Shown: positions 1 through 9,811, numbered from the stretch's first letter. The stretch: 64,000 nt of DNA from Gaetbulibacter saemankumensis DSM 17032 (GCF_000425645.1 NZ_KE384430.1:855492-919491); one strand, 5' to 3'. Made by a program: numbers and translations. The notes: generated by a model from the letters alone, not told the origin.

Positions 1-97
1 TTATTTTTAACAATTATTTGGCTACTGACAGAATATCATCTCTTTAATCTTGGCGTTATTTTTGTTATATTTAGTATGAAAATTTAAAAAGAAAACA

Positions 98-796
98 ATG
101 TTTGGATATTATATATTAATAGGAGGTATTGCGCTGGTTAGCTGGTTGGTAAGCAATACTTTAAAACGGAAATTCGATAAATACTCAAAAGTCCATTTAC
201 GTAATGGTATGACTGGTGCACAGATTGCAGAGAAGATGTTAGCAGATCATGGTATATATGATGTTGAGGTTATTTCTACCCCAGGTCGTTTAACCGATCA
301 TTACAACCCAAAGAATAAAACGGTTAATTTAAGTGAGGCGGTTTATCATGAGCGTAATGCGGCCGCAGCGGCAGTAGCTGCTCATGAATGTGGTCATGCC
401 GTGCAACACGCTCAGGCATATGAATGGCTTAAGATGCGTTCGGCTTTAGTGCCCGTAGTAAGTGTTACCTCGGGAATGTCGCAATGGTTGGTTATTGGAG
501 GCTTGATTCTCGGTGCAGCTGAAAGTGCCGGTATGGGATTTTACATAGCGGTCATAGGTTTGGTATTTATGGCTGCGGCAACCTTGTTTAGTTTTATTAC
601 CCTGCCTGTAGAATATGACGCTAGTAACCGTGCTTTAGCATGGCTTAAAAATAAAAACATGGTGTCTCGAGAGGAGTATGCCGGTTCGGAAGATGCGCTT
701 AAATGGGCAGCAAGAACTTATCTGGTAGCTGCAATTGGGGCGTTAGCAAACTTACTGTATTGGGGATTACGTGTTTTAGGTGGGTCAAGAGATTAA
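98..796 (+). CDS. YugP-type membrane zinc metallopeptidase
   Basis: This is a membrane-anchored neutral zinc metallopeptidase of the YugP family (Zn_peptidase_2). A transmembrane segment occupies about residues 3-20. The zinc motif HECGH is at residues 96-100, inside an alanine-rich helix, and a likely third ligand is the Glu in LPVEYDASNRA near residue 171. Two further hydrophobic stretches lie at about 122-140 and 148-168. The length of 232 residues is usual for the family. The active site probably faces the membrane or cytoplasm; the substrate is unknown. It is followed by a hairpin terminator at 817-854, so it is probably a single-gene transcript. Confidence 0.85.
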   Translation: MFGYYILIGGIALVSWLVSNTLKRKFDKYSKVHLRNGMTGAQIAEKMLADHGIYDVEVISTPGRLTDHYNPKNKTVNLSEAVYHERNAAAAAVAAHECGHAVQHAQAYEWLKMRSALVPVVSVTSGMSQWLVIGGLILGAAESAGMGFYIAVIGLVFMAAATLFSFITLPVEYDASNRALAWLKNKNMVSREEYAGSEDALKWAARTYLVAAIGALANLLYWGLRVLGGSRD

Positions 797-816
797 TCTG
801 CATAATATTTAGTACT

Positions 817-858
817 GAAACCGAATTTTTACTTTTATGTAAGAATTCGGTTTCTTTT
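817..858 (+). terminator. Rho-independent terminator after the YugP-type gene
   Basis: Arms GAAACCGAATT (817-827) and AATTCGGTTTC (844-854) are exact inverse complements, and a short T-rich run follows. Confidence 0.65.
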
Positions 859-893
859 TATATATTTAGAGTCTAATCAAAAAACTAAATTTT

Positions 894-1598
894 ATGGAGA
901 ATACGGTTGAAAATAAATTAATGGTAGCTCAATTATCTGAAGTAGATAAAGTGGCTTTTTATAAAAAAACATATAGCCATGTGGCGGGGGGTGTTTTGGT
1001 GTTTGTATTACTTGAATATCTATTATTGCAGAGTGAAACCATTGTGGAATTTATGTTGTCGATGACTGAAGGTTATCGCTGGTTAATCATGCTTGGTGGT
1101 TTTATGTTAGTAACAAACTATGCCGAAAATATGACTTTAAGAACTTCGGATAAGAATATGCAGTATCTGGCTTATGGACTTTATATTTTAGCAGAAGCTC
1201 TCATCTTTGTGCCTATAATATATATCGCGGCTTTTTATATGGATTCAGGGCCTGAAATTTTAAATCAGGCGGCAATTGTTACCTTGTGTTTGTTTACAGG
1301 TTTATCGGCTATTGTATTTGTAACCAAAAAAGATTTTTCATTTTTAAAGGCAGGCCTAACTATTGGATTTTTTATTGCAATAGGGTTAATATTAGCAGGT
1401 ACTTTGTTTGGATTTAATCTTGGACTTTGGTTTTCCGTTGGAATGTGTGTTTTAGCAGCAGGATCGATTTTATATCAAACATCTAACTTGGTTAATAAAT
1501 ACACTTCTGATGATTATATACCTGCGGCATTGGGATTATTTGCCTCCTTAATGCTTTTATTTTGGTATGTGCTTAGAATATTCATGTCTCGTGACTAA
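894..1598 (+). CDS. Bax inhibitor-1/YccA family membrane protein
   Basis: This is an integral membrane protein of the Bax inhibitor-1 (YccA/YbhL, TMBIM) family. About seven hydrophobic segments span residues 28 to 230, after a short charged N-terminus ending in AFYKKTYSHV, which resembles the start of the family's first helix. The 234 residues match the usual length. Bacterial members are proposed to be pH-sensitive calcium leak channels, and YccA modulates FtsH, but nothing here shows which role applies. A terminator at 1617-1646 ends the transcript. Confidence 0.85.
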   Translation: MENTVENKLMVAQLSEVDKVAFYKKTYSHVAGGVLVFVLLEYLLLQSETIVEFMLSMTEGYRWLIMLGGFMLVTNYAENMTLRTSDKNMQYLAYGLYILAEALIFVPIIYIAAFYMDSGPEILNQAAIVTLCLFTGLSAIVFVTKKDFSFLKAGLTIGFFIAIGLILAGTLFGFNLGLWFSVGMCVLAAGSILYQTSNLVNKYTSDDYIPAALGLFASLMLLFWYVLRIFMSRD

Positions 1599-1616
1599 AA
1601 CAATAAATAATGTGTT

Positions 1617-1646
1617 AAAAGCCTTGAGTTATCTCAGGGCTTTTTT
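1617..1646 (+). terminator. Rho-independent terminator
   Basis: The stem AAAAGCCTTGAG / CTCAGGGCTTTT (with one G-U pair) has a TTAT loop and runs into a T tract. Confidence 0.75.
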
Positions 1647-1675
1647 GTTACTTTAAATATTCAATTTAATAGTGC

Positions 1676-3445
1676 ATGAACAATCCGATTTCTTATTATA
1701 AAGAACACTTACAATTATATACTTTAGAAGCCAAACAACTTTATAAACGCATGACTTTGTTAAGTTTATTAAGGTTGTTAACTTTTGTCCTAACGGGGTT
1801 AGGAGTTTATTTAAGTTTTACATATTGGCAAGGCGCCCTTGTTATTGGATTTATTGGTGTTGCCGTATTTTTGTTCTTGCTTTCTAAATATAATGACATC
1901 AAGTCGCAAAGACTTTTTAAAAATGCGCTGGCTACAATCAATGAAGAAGAGATTAGAATTAATTCTGGCGATTTTCATCATCGTGATAAAGGCTTAGAGT
2001 TTCAAGATCCTAAGCACGATTATAGTTTAGATATCGATTTGTTTGGCCGAGGGTCTCTCTATCAATATATAAACAGAACCACAATAGTAGAAGGTTCCAA
2101 AAAATTGGCTCATGATTTTAAAGCGAATAATATTAGTGATATACCATTAAGGCAGGAAGCGATTCGGGAGTTAAGTACTAAATCTAAATGGCGACAAGCC
2201 TATTCGGCAACCTCAAGTTTGGTAAATGTGGAAACGCCTGCTAAACAAATTATAGATTGGTTAAATACCTACAAATTATCCATTCCTAAAGCAATGAAGT
2301 TTCTGCCCATAGTATTCTCTGGGGTAACCCTGGTTTTAATTCTGACGTCATTTTTTAAAGTTTTAGATATTAGTTTTCTTGGGTATTGGTTGTTAATTGG
2401 TTTGGGGCTTACAGGTATGTATGTAAAACGTATTAATATATTATCTGCAAATTCCGATAAGGTAAAAGACACCTTTCGCCATTATGCTCAATTATTAGAT
2501 TTAATAGAAAACGAAGTATTTACTTCTCATTTGCTTAAGGAAAAACAGGAGCAAATTGAAGAAGATCATATAAAGGCTTCGGTATTATTTAAAACCCTTT
2601 CAAAGCGTCTGGATGCCTTGGATAATCGAAATAACTTGATTTCAGCTATATTCGGGAACGGATTGTTTTTAACCGATTTAAAGCATAGCTATCATATCGA
2701 ACAGTGGATTAAAGAGCATGGGCATAAAGTGGAAGATTGGTTTGATGTGGTTTCGTTTTTTGATGCCTATAATACTTTAGGGAATTTTGTTTTTAATCAC
2801 CCGGAATTTATATTCCCAGACATAGTTACTAGCGGTGCCGTGATTCAAGCGCAAAGTCTGGGGCATCCCTTATTAAATAAAGCAAAGCGCATAGATAGCG
2901 ATGTACTTATAGATAAGCAACAGTTTTTTATTGTTACCGGGGCAAATATGGCGGGTAAAAGTACTTTTTTAAGAACCATTTCTTTACATATTGTCATGGC
3001 TAATATGGGATTGCCGGTTTGTGCAAAGTCAAGTCAATATAACCCAATTAAATTGATTACAAGTATGCGAACCACTGATTCGTTAACCGATGATAGTTCG
3101 TATTTCTTTTCAGAATTAACGCGCTTAAAACATATTGTAGAAACCATAAAAGATGATGCTTATTTTATAGTATTAGATGAGATTTTAAAGGGGACTAATA
3201 GTACAGATAAGGCGATTGGTTCGTTAAAGTTTGTAAAGAAATTAGTCGCATTACAAGCTACAGGGGTTATAGCGACACACGATTTAAGTTTGTGTGAAGT
3301 TGAAAAGGAATTGAATCAGGTAAAAAATTATTATTTCGATGCCGAAATTATTAACGACGAATTGCATTTCGACTATAAGTTAAAATTGGGCGTATGCCAG
3401 AATATGAATGCGTCATTTCTGCTTAAAAAGATGAATATAGTTTGA
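1676..3445 (+). CDS. Membrane-anchored MutS-family ATPase
   Basis: The C-terminal part is a MutS domain V ATPase: Walker A TGANMAGKST at about residues 420-430, Walker B LDEILKGTNS at about 500, and the ATHDLSL switch at about 535. The N-terminal mismatch-binding and connector domains of MutS are absent. Instead there are paired hydrophobic segments at about residues 27-68 and 207-250, so the protein should sit in the inner membrane. A short part of the clamp/lever region appears to be kept between about 265 and 400. Classical mismatch repair is therefore unlikely; proteins of this layout are often labelled MutS-like in Bacteroidota, with no role that I know of. It is a single gene on this strand, 77 bp after a terminator-ended gene. 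Confidence 0.8.
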   Translation: MNNPISYYKEHLQLYTLEAKQLYKRMTLLSLLRLLTFVLTGLGVYLSFTYWQGALVIGFIGVAVFLFLLSKYNDIKSQRLFKNALATINEEEIRINSGDFHHRDKGLEFQDPKHDYSLDIDLFGRGSLYQYINRTTIVEGSKKLAHDFKANNISDIPLRQEAIRELSTKSKWRQAYSATSSLVNVETPAKQIIDWLNTYKLSIPKAMKFLPIVFSGVTLVLILTSFFKVLDISFLGYWLLIGLGLTGMYVKRINILSANSDKVKDTFRHYAQLLDLIENEVFTSHLLKEKQEQIEEDHIKASVLFKTLSKRLDALDNRNNLISAIFGNGLFLTDLKHSYHIEQWIKEHGHKVEDWFDVVSFFDAYNTLGNFVFNHPEFIFPDIVTSGAVIQAQSLGHPLLNKAKRIDSDVLIDKQQFFIVTGANMAGKSTFLRTISLHIVMANMGLPVCAKSSQYNPIKLITSMRTTDSLTDDSSYFFSELTRLKHIVETIKDDAYFIVLDEILKGTNSTDKAIGSLKFVKKLVALQATGVIATHDLSLCEVEKELNQVKNYYFDAEIINDELHFDYKLKLGVCQNMNASFLLKKMNIV

Positions 3446-3526
3446 TATAATTTATAATAATCAATATAGAATCTTTTTGTTAAATTCGAAAGGCTGAATA
3501 TAGATAGATTTAACAACATTGTTTTT

Positions 3527-4306
3527 ATGCAAGATCAACTAAAAGTAGCACTTATTCAATCCGATTTGGTTTGGGAACATCCTAAGGAAAATCGTAAAGC
3601 TTTTGCTGAAAAAATAGCGAGTATGACCTCTCCAGTCGATATAATCGTTCTACCAGAAATGTTTACCACGGGTTTTACCATGAATGCTAGTGCTGTTGCT
3701 GAAAGTATGGATGGAAAATCAGTTTTGTGGATGCAGAAAATTGCCAGGAAAACAAATGCTGCTGTTACAGGAAGTTTAATAATTTCAGAAGATGGTAAAT
3801 ATTTTAATCGCTTACTTTTTATCGAGCCTAATGGAGCAATAACAAGTTATGATAAGCGCCATACGTTTACCTTGGCAGGCGAAGAAAAAGTATTTGCCAG
3901 AGGAAACCAAAAGCTCACACTAGATTACAAAGGATGGAAACTTTGCCCCTTAGTATGTTACGATTTGCGTTTTCCTGTTTGGGCAAGAAACACCGAAAAC
4001 TATGATGTGTTGCTCTATGTGGCGAACTGGCCAAAACCCAGAATATTAGCCTGGGATACCTTGCTAAAAGCAAGAGCTATCGAGAATATGAGCTATGTAA
4101 TTGGTGTAAATCGCGTTGGTACAGACCAAGATCTTAATGAGTATTCCGGTAATTCTGCTGTATATGATGTTTTGGGGAATGCGATAAGCAATATAAAACC
4201 AAACAAGGAACAATTAGAAGTGGTGACTCTGGAACGTCATCATATCAATTATTACCGTAATAAATTAAAATTTTTAAACGACCGTGATACCTTTACTATT
4301 CAGTAA
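3527..4306 (+). CDS. Carbon-nitrogen hydrolase (omega-amidase/YafV type)
   Basis: This is a nitrilase-superfamily amidohydrolase. The catalytic triad is visible as Glu44 (LPEMFTTGF), Lys110 (YDKRHTF) and Cys144 (LVCYDLRFP). The wording around all three matches omega-amidase/YafV, which hydrolyses alpha-keto-glutaramate or alpha-keto-succinamate formed by glutamine or asparagine transaminases, and in some bacteria repairs deaminated metabolites. Length 259 is usual. The protein is cytoplasmic. Its stop codon overlaps the convergent downstream gene by 11 bp. Confidence 0.88.
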   Translation: MQDQLKVALIQSDLVWEHPKENRKAFAEKIASMTSPVDIIVLPEMFTTGFTMNASAVAESMDGKSVLWMQKIARKTNAAVTGSLIISEDGKYFNRLLFIEPNGAITSYDKRHTFTLAGEEKVFARGNQKLTLDYKGWKLCPLVCYDLRFPVWARNTENYDVLLYVANWPKPRILAWDTLLKARAIENMSYVIGVNRVGTDQDLNEYSGNSAVYDVLGNAISNIKPNKEQLEVVTLERHHINYYRNKLKFLNDRDTFTIQ

Positions 4307-5894
4307 ACTGAAGAATCTCAGGGTATCCCCAATCGGCACGTATTTCAATGGCATCAAAATGGGTAACCCATTCAGGTTGTCTTTTTTCTAAGTAACTACC
4401 TGTATCGTATTTGCCATTGCCATTGGTATCATGTATTACGCGAATATAATATGTGTTCGGTGTTAAATTATAAAAGTCCACCGTACCTTCTTCAGTAGCA
4501 TAACGCTCTTCTAAAACTTCTCCTTTTTGGCTGGTTAACTGAACAATTAAGGGGTAAGTGGCATTTACTAAAGTAAATCGCGCATAGCCATAAGCCGAAG
4601 CTGCCTTTGTTTTAGTGGTGAAATTAAGCGTGTCATTAGTTTTTCCAAAGAAACTTTCAAAGGCTTTAGGTAAAATTCGAATTTTATAACTGTTCTCTTC
4701 TTTTTTTTCGAAATTTAAGGTGTAGATGTTATTTATTGTATCGAATTTGGTCGTAAAATCGATGGCTGTAGAATCTTTATCTATAATAGCAATTTTTGAT
4801 TTGTCAAACTTAACAATCGGCACACTTCCTCGAATTTTAAAAGGGTTATCAATGCCGTCGGAAGCTATTGGTTTTAGAGTTAATGAGTCTCTTTCTTTAT
4901 CACGAATTTTTACGGTGTAATCTTTGTTAAAGGTGGGATGCGACACATTGAATATTAAAGAATCAACTTCTAATTTAGGTTTGTACCAATAATATAAAGT
5001 GTCTGTTTTTTCATCTTTTGTAATACGATGGTCGAAGTCGGCAGGGACTTCAGATTTTAATTTTATTTTCATTTGGCTATAATCACCTTCGTATCCAAAG
5101 GTAATTTTCTGCCCAACGTCTAACGTAGGTCTGGAAGCTTTAAAATCTAGGTCTTCTTTAAATAATCGCAGGGTATAAAGCGAGTCGTTGGGTACCTCAA
5201 TAAAATGATTGTGAAACCCAATCTGATCTGTTTTTTGCTGAAATTTATTGTCACCGTTCCCATCTTTTAAAGCCATAAGCATGTATTTTCCAGCCTTGAT
5301 ATTTTCAATAGAAAACGTGGTTAAGCTGTCTAATGTATTGGTAATGTATGTGGGGACTTCTTTGTAAACTATAGAGTCGGTAAAGGTTGAATCTACCTCA
5401 TAAAGTCCAACATTAACAAACGACTCGGCTTTATTATACAAGGCATCTAAAATTTTACCTTGCACATTCAAAGAGTCAATATAACTGCCTGTTGAAAATA
5501 CATAGCGGTAATATGGGTAGGGGTTCCCCTCGTTATTATCTACAATACTGTTTCCAAAGTTAAAGGCATAGGTGGTGTTAGGTTTAAGCGTGTCTTCAAT
5601 TTTAATTGTAATATGTTTGCTGGCACTACCCATAGGTGTAACTAAAGGTTGCGTTTTCATGGGAGGCGAGATAATTAACTGCTTTTGAAGGTCTTTTATT
5701 TTGATAAATTCATCAAAATAAATTTTAATTTCATTCCCCTTAAAATTGGTACTGAAATTTTCTGGCTCAGATTTAATTATCACAGGAGGTGTTTCATCCT
5801 TGGGGCCTCCTTGTGGCGTACCACGATTAGCACAGTTTACTAAAGTTAGCCCTATTAATAAAGCCAAAAAAGTATTGGAAAAAGATGTGTTCAT
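4296..5894 (-). CDS. Ig-like (Big_5) domain lipoprotein
   Basis: This is a surface or periplasmic lipoprotein. I chose the ATG at 5894 because it places a signal peptide directly at the N-terminus, ending in the lipobox LTLVNC followed by ANRGTPQGGPKD; the open frame extends 20 codons further upstream without signal-like sequence. The GTPQGGPKDETPPVI start, followed by a region on how applied loads and extremes are met (Big_5 Ig-like fold, residues about 35-130), is typical of a conserved single-copy flavobacterial protein of about 530 residues. The rest is beta-rich, ending in a transthyretin-like segment (YIRVIHDTNGNGKYD). The function is unknown. It lies upstream of nothing on its own strand and converges on the amidase gene. 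Confidence 0.8.
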   Translation of the reverse strand: MNTSFSNTFLALLIGLTLVNCANRGTPQGGPKDETPPVIIKSEPENFSTNFKGNEIKIYFDEFIKIKDLQKQLIISPPMKTQPLVTPMGSASKHITIKIEDTLKPNTTYAFNFGNSIVDNNEGNPYPYYRYVFSTGSYIDSLNVQGKILDALYNKAESFVNVGLYEVDSTFTDSIVYKEVPTYITNTLDSLTTFSIENIKAGKYMLMALKDGNGDNKFQQKTDQIGFHNHFIEVPNDSLYTLRLFKEDLDFKASRPTLDVGQKITFGYEGDYSQMKIKLKSEVPADFDHRITKDEKTDTLYYWYKPKLEVDSLIFNVSHPTFNKDYTVKIRDKERDSLTLKPIASDGIDNPFKIRGSVPIVKFDKSKIAIIDKDSTAIDFTTKFDTINNIYTLNFEKKEENSYKIRILPKAFESFFGKTNDTLNFTTKTKAASAYGYARFTLVNATYPLIVQLTSQKGEVLEERYATEEGTVDFYNLTPNTYYIRVIHDTNGNGKYDTGSYLEKRQPEWVTHFDAIEIRADWGYPEILQFTE

Positions 5895-5989
5895 TACCTG
5901 TAATTTTTTAATCTGAAATGATGCCTGTTTTTGGTAATCAGATGTACAATGCAAACCTACATAATTTTGAAGATATATTACCCAACTCT

Positions 5990-6667
5990 TTATGCTATTG
6001 CTATGGTCGCAATACTAATTTTTAGGTTGTCGGCTTCATTTAAAACTTCAATGCAGGCTTCTAAAGTGGCACCGGTTGTTATTAAATCGTCTACCAGTAG
6101 AATATGTTTGTTGTTAATGGCTTCTTTATTTTTAATCGAAAATAACTCGTTGCTTTTGTTCCACCTGGCGAAACGAATTTTATTAACCTGAGAACTCGTG
6201 TTGGTTGTTTTAATTAATACATGGTCTAAATATTCTGCATCCAATGAACAGGCTAATTGTTCTGCAAACTTAGTCACCTGGTTATAGCCTCGTTTTTTTA
6301 GTTTCTTTTTGTGAAGCGGTACTGGAATTACGGCATCAATATGTTGGTATGCAGGAATGGTTTTTAATTCTGCTCCCAGCCAATTACCTAAAATAAATCC
6401 AATACGCTGATAGCCTCTATATTTTAAACCATGAATAAGTTGTTGTACCAAGCCTTTCTTTTCAAATCTAAAAAGAGCTGTCCCGTTTTCAATTTTGGCA
6501 CGTCCGTAAAGCACTTTTTGTATGGTTTTATCATCATTAAAATGATAATTGGTTACCGGTAAATCGTGCCTGCAATTTGTGCATATGGTATCTTCATTGT
6601 CTTGTAGTAGTTCCAGACAGGCATAACAGACTTTAGGAAAGAAAAGATTAACAATAGACTGTAACAT
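5990..6667 (-). CDS. ComF family phosphoribosyltransferase-like protein
   Basis: This is a ComF/GntX-type protein. The N-terminus carries a four-Cys zinc-binding element (CYAC...CTNC, residues about 15-33), and the C-terminus carries the PRPP loop LLVDDLITTGAT at about residue 190. ComF proteins take part in DNA uptake for natural transformation, although the exact reaction of the PRTase fold is not settled. Length 225 is normal. The gene is 95 bp upstream of the Ig-like lipoprotein gene on the same strand and diverges from glyS. Confidence 0.87.
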   Translation of the reverse strand: MLQSIVNLFFPKVCYACLELLQDNEDTICTNCRHDLPVTNYHFNDDKTIQKVLYGRAKIENGTALFRFEKKGLVQQLIHGLKYRGYQRIGFILGNWLGAELKTIPAYQHIDAVIPVPLHKKKLKKRGYNQVTKFAEQLACSLDAEYLDHVLIKTTNTSSQVNKIRFARWNKSNELFSIKNKEAINNKHILLVDDLITTGATLEACIEVLNEADNLKISIATIAIA

Positions 6668-6764
6668 GATTCGGGTAATTTGGTTACATAAACTTAATTA
6701 AAAAAATTAAACGATTAGCTGTTTAATTTTTAGCTAAGACTATCAATTGTTTAAAGCGGTTTTT

Positions 6765-6772
6765 TATTTTTG
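6765..6772 (+). promoter_or_regulatory. Candidate -7 promoter element of glyS
   Basis: TATTTTTG fits the Bacteroidota -7 consensus TAnnTTTG and lies only 4 bp before the chosen start codon. A TTG at 6747-6749 is the nearest -33 candidate but has a short 15 bp spacer, so the assignment is tentative and implies a nearly leaderless mRNA. Confidence 0.35.
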
Positions 6773-6776
6773 CACT

Positions 6777-8321
6777 ATGGCAAATCAAGATGATCAATTT
6801 AAGAAAGTAATCTCTCATGCAAAAGAGTATGGTTACGTGTTTCAGAGCAGTGAAATTTACGACGGATTAAGTGCCGTTTACGACTATGCTCAGAATGGTG
6901 CAGAATTAAAGAAAAACATTCGCGACTACTGGTGGAAAGCCATGGTGCAAATGCATGAAAATATTGTAGGCATTGATGCTGCAATATTTATGCACCCTAC
7001 CACATGGAAAGCTTCTGGTCACGTTGATGCTTTTAACGATCCATTAATCGATAATAAAGATTCGAAAAAACGTTACAGAGCCGATGTTTTAATTGAGGAC
7101 TATTGTGCTAAAATTGAAGCGAAAATTGATAAGGAAGTAGCAAAGGCTGCCAAACGTTTTGGTGAGGCCTTCAATAAAGAAGAATTTGTATCTACAAACC
7201 CACGTGTTTTAGGGTATCAGGAAAAAATAAATACCATCTTATCAAGAATGGCAAAGTCTTTAGAAAATGAAGACTTAGCCGATGTGAAAGCATTAATTGA
7301 AGAGTTGGAAATATCAGACCCATTAACAGGAAGTAAGAACTGGACCGATGTAAAGCAGTTTAACTTAATGTTTGGCACTAAGCTTGGAGCTTCGGCCGAA
7401 AATGCCATGGATTTGTACTTACGACCAGAAACGGCACAGGGTATTTTTGTAAACTTCTTAAATGTGCAGAAAACCAGTCGTTTAAAAATCCCTTTTGGTA
7501 TTGCTCAAACAGGTAAAGCGTTTAGAAATGAAATTGTAGCAAGACAGTTTATTTTTAGAATGCGTGAGTTTGAACAAATGGAAATGCAGTTTTTTATAAA
7601 GCCAGGAACTCAAAAAGAGTGGTATGAACACTGGAAAGAAACACGTTTAAAGTGGCATTTAAGTTTAGGAATGGGTGCAGATAATTATCGTTTTCACGAT
7701 CATGAAAAATTAGCGCACTATGCGGATGCTGCTGCCGATATCGAGTTTAAATTTCCATTCGGATTTAAAGAATTAGAAGGGATTCATTCTAGAACCGATT
7801 TCGATTTAAGTCAGCATGAAAAATATTCGGGTAAAAAATTACAATATTTCGACCCTGAAGAAAATAGAAGTTATGTGCCTTATGTATTGGAGACTTCTAT
7901 AGGATTAGACCGTATGTTCTTAGCAGTATTTTCAAATTCTTTAGTAGAAGAAGAATTAGAAAATGGAAGTACAAGAACCGTTTTAAAATTACCAAGTGTT
8001 TTAGCTCCTGTTAAAGCTGCTATTTTACCTTTGGTTAAAAAGGATGGTCTACCAGAAGTAGCACGTAAAATTGTAGATGAATTGAAATGGGATTTCAATG
8101 TAATTTATGACGAAAAGGATGCTGTAGGCCGTCGTTATAGAAGGCAGGATGCTAACGGAACGCCATTCTGTATTACGGTTGATCATGATACTTTGGAAAA
8201 TAATACAGTAACCATTCGTCATCGTGACTCCATGGAGCAGGAACGTGTTAAAATTGAAGACTTGCGAGATATTATCAAAGGTGAAGTCGATGTACGCAAT
8301 TGGTTAATGAAAATGCAATAA
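6777..8321 (+). CDS. glyS: Glycyl-tRNA synthetase (alpha2 type)
   Basis: This is the class II homodimeric glycyl-tRNA synthetase, which charges tRNA-Gly with glycine in the cytoplasm. Visible signatures are the motif 2 region GKAFRNEIVARQ, the downstream FEQMEMQFF, the motif 3 segment ETSIGLDRMFLAV, and a C-terminal anticodon-binding domain (VLAPVKAAILPL onward). I place the start at 6777 (MANQDDQF, 514 residues) because the ten codons before it overlap the promoter-like sequence and are not seen in the family. It is transcribed alone and ended by the hairpin at 8401-8432. Confidence 0.95.
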   Translation: MANQDDQFKKVISHAKEYGYVFQSSEIYDGLSAVYDYAQNGAELKKNIRDYWWKAMVQMHENIVGIDAAIFMHPTTWKASGHVDAFNDPLIDNKDSKKRYRADVLIEDYCAKIEAKIDKEVAKAAKRFGEAFNKEEFVSTNPRVLGYQEKINTILSRMAKSLENEDLADVKALIEELEISDPLTGSKNWTDVKQFNLMFGTKLGASAENAMDLYLRPETAQGIFVNFLNVQKTSRLKIPFGIAQTGKAFRNEIVARQFIFRMREFEQMEMQFFIKPGTQKEWYEHWKETRLKWHLSLGMGADNYRFHDHEKLAHYADAAADIEFKFPFGFKELEGIHSRTDFDLSQHEKYSGKKLQYFDPEENRSYVPYVLETSIGLDRMFLAVFSNSLVEEELENGSTRTVLKLPSVLAPVKAAILPLVKKDGLPEVARKIVDELKWDFNVIYDEKDAVGRRYRRQDANGTPFCITVDHDTLENNTVTIRHRDSMEQERVKIEDLRDIIKGEVDVRNWLMKMQ

Positions 8322-8400
8322 TCTGAATAATCTTCTATTTAAAGAGAAAGTTTATTCTCCCAAAGTTAGATTTATCTTTAAATAAAGAGTAGAATAGAAC

Positions 8401-8432
8401 AAAAAGCCTGAGTGATTGCTCGGGCTTTTTTT
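8401..8432 (+). terminator. Rho-independent terminator after glyS
   Basis: AAAGCCTGAG and CTCGGGCTTT pair (one G-U) around a 6 nt loop and are followed by a T tract. Confidence 0.75.
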
Positions 8433-8518
8433 GTCACCTATTTTAGATAAATTTGTTAGATGTTTGAAAAAAAGTTTTAGTTAGTTTTGTTGAAAATCAA
8501 ACTTAAATCAACTTTTAG

Positions 8519-9811
8519 ATGAAAAGATACAGTATTATTTTACTCTTTAGTTTCATATGTTTTACAAAATTAATTGCTCAGAGCGCCTCTTTAGAAACCT
8601 TGCTTTTTGAACTGCCAGATGTGAGTTTCGAGAAAATTGAAACACCAGAAGGTTATCAATCAGCTTATATGTTGAAAGTAAAACAGCCCATCGATCACTC
8701 TGATACCTCTAAAGGCTATTTTCATCAAAAAGTGTATCTATCACATTTAAGTTTTGATGCGCCATCGGTTATTATCACTCAGGGATATACAAAAAACAGC
8801 AATAGTATTTTTGAATTATCGAGGGTTTTAAAAGCCAATCAAATTGATGTAGAACATAGATATTTTGGTGATAGTTCACCAAAAGAAATAGATTATGATT
8901 ATTTGAATTTAAAACAAGTAACCGCCGATTTACACCATATTAGAACGCTTTTAGGGAATATTTACAAAAATAAATGGGTAAGTACTGGAGTAAGTAAGGG
9001 AGGAAGTACCACGGTATTTTATCGCTATTTTTACCCTGAAGATGTCGATGTAAGTGTGCCCTATGTTGCGCCCATAAATAATAGTTTTGAAGATAAACGT
9101 ATTTATAAATTCTTCGACACTATTGGTACTGCCAAGTGTAGAAATAAGATTCAAAATTTTCAGAAGGATATTCTAAAAAACAGAGAGGAAATATTGCCTT
9201 TGCTAAAGTTTTATAGTCTTGGACGCAATGTGCATTACAGCTATTTGTCGTTAGAAGAGGCTTTTGAATTAACGGTTTTAGAATATCCATTTTCTTTTTG
9301 GCAGTGGGGTACAAGTTGTGAGGATATTCCGTTCAAGAATGCATCTATAGAAGATAAAACGAAACATTTAATTAAGGTTTGTGATATGTCGTTTTTTGCC
9401 GATGAAACAATGACCAAATATGCATCACATTATTATCAGTCTGCCGAAGAATTTGGTTATTACGGTTATGAAACTAAGGATTTTAAAAAATTATTAAAAG
9501 CTCTACCAAAAGGAAAAAATCCGCATGCGGCCTTTACTCCAAATCATATGAAAGTGCCGTTTAAGGGAGATGAATTATTATCGGATGTTAGTAAATGGTT
9601 AAAGAAAAAAGGAGATCATTTTATTTATATCTATGGAGGAAACGATACCTGGTCGGCAACGGGAGTTCCTAAAAGTAAATCGGTAGATTCTCAGTGGTTT
9701 GTTTTAAAAGGGAAACATCACGGGAATGCGCGCATTAAAAATTTTACCGATTCAGAGCGAGCTCGATTTAATAAAACCATAAATGACTGGTTAGGGCTTG
9801 AGTTAGAGTAA
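8519..9811 (+). CDS. Secreted S37-type (tripeptidyl aminopeptidase-like) serine peptidase
   Basis: The protein starts with a signal peptide (MKRYSIILLFSFICF...LIAQS, cleavage near residue 22), so it is exported. The alpha/beta-hydrolase nucleophile elbow GVSKGGS is at about residues 157-163; the GxSKGG form is that of peptidase family S37 rather than S28 (GxSYGG). A likely acid is in GGNDTWSATG and the His in LKGKHHGNARI near the C-terminus. Such enzymes release short peptides from the N-terminus of substrates. There is no T9SS sorting domain, so it is probably periplasmic. Length is 430 residues. It is a single gene that converges on the saccharopine dehydrogenase gene. Confidence 0.8.
   Translation: MKRYSIILLFSFICFTKLIAQSASLETLLFELPDVSFEKIETPEGYQSAYMLKVKQPIDHSDTSKGYFHQKVYLSHLSFDAPSVIITQGYTKNSNSIFELSRVLKANQIDVEHRYFGDSSPKEIDYDYLNLKQVTADLHHIRTLLGNIYKNKWVSTGVSKGGSTTVFYRYFYPEDVDVSVPYVAPINNSFEDKRIYKFFDTIGTAKCRNKIQNFQKDILKNREEILPLLKFYSLGRNVHYSYLSLEEAFELTVLEYPFSFWQWGTSCEDIPFKNASIEDKTKHLIKVCDMSFFADETMTKYASHYYQSAEEFGYYGYETKDFKKLLKALPKGKNPHAAFTPNHMKVPFKGDELLSDVSKWLKKKGDHFIYIYGGNDTWSATGVPKSKSVDSQWFVLKGKHHGNARIKNFTDSERARFNKTINDWLGLELE

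Noticed and set aside
5931-6191. An 86-residue plus-strand reading frame
   Set aside because: It lies antisense to the comF gene, which has clear family motifs.
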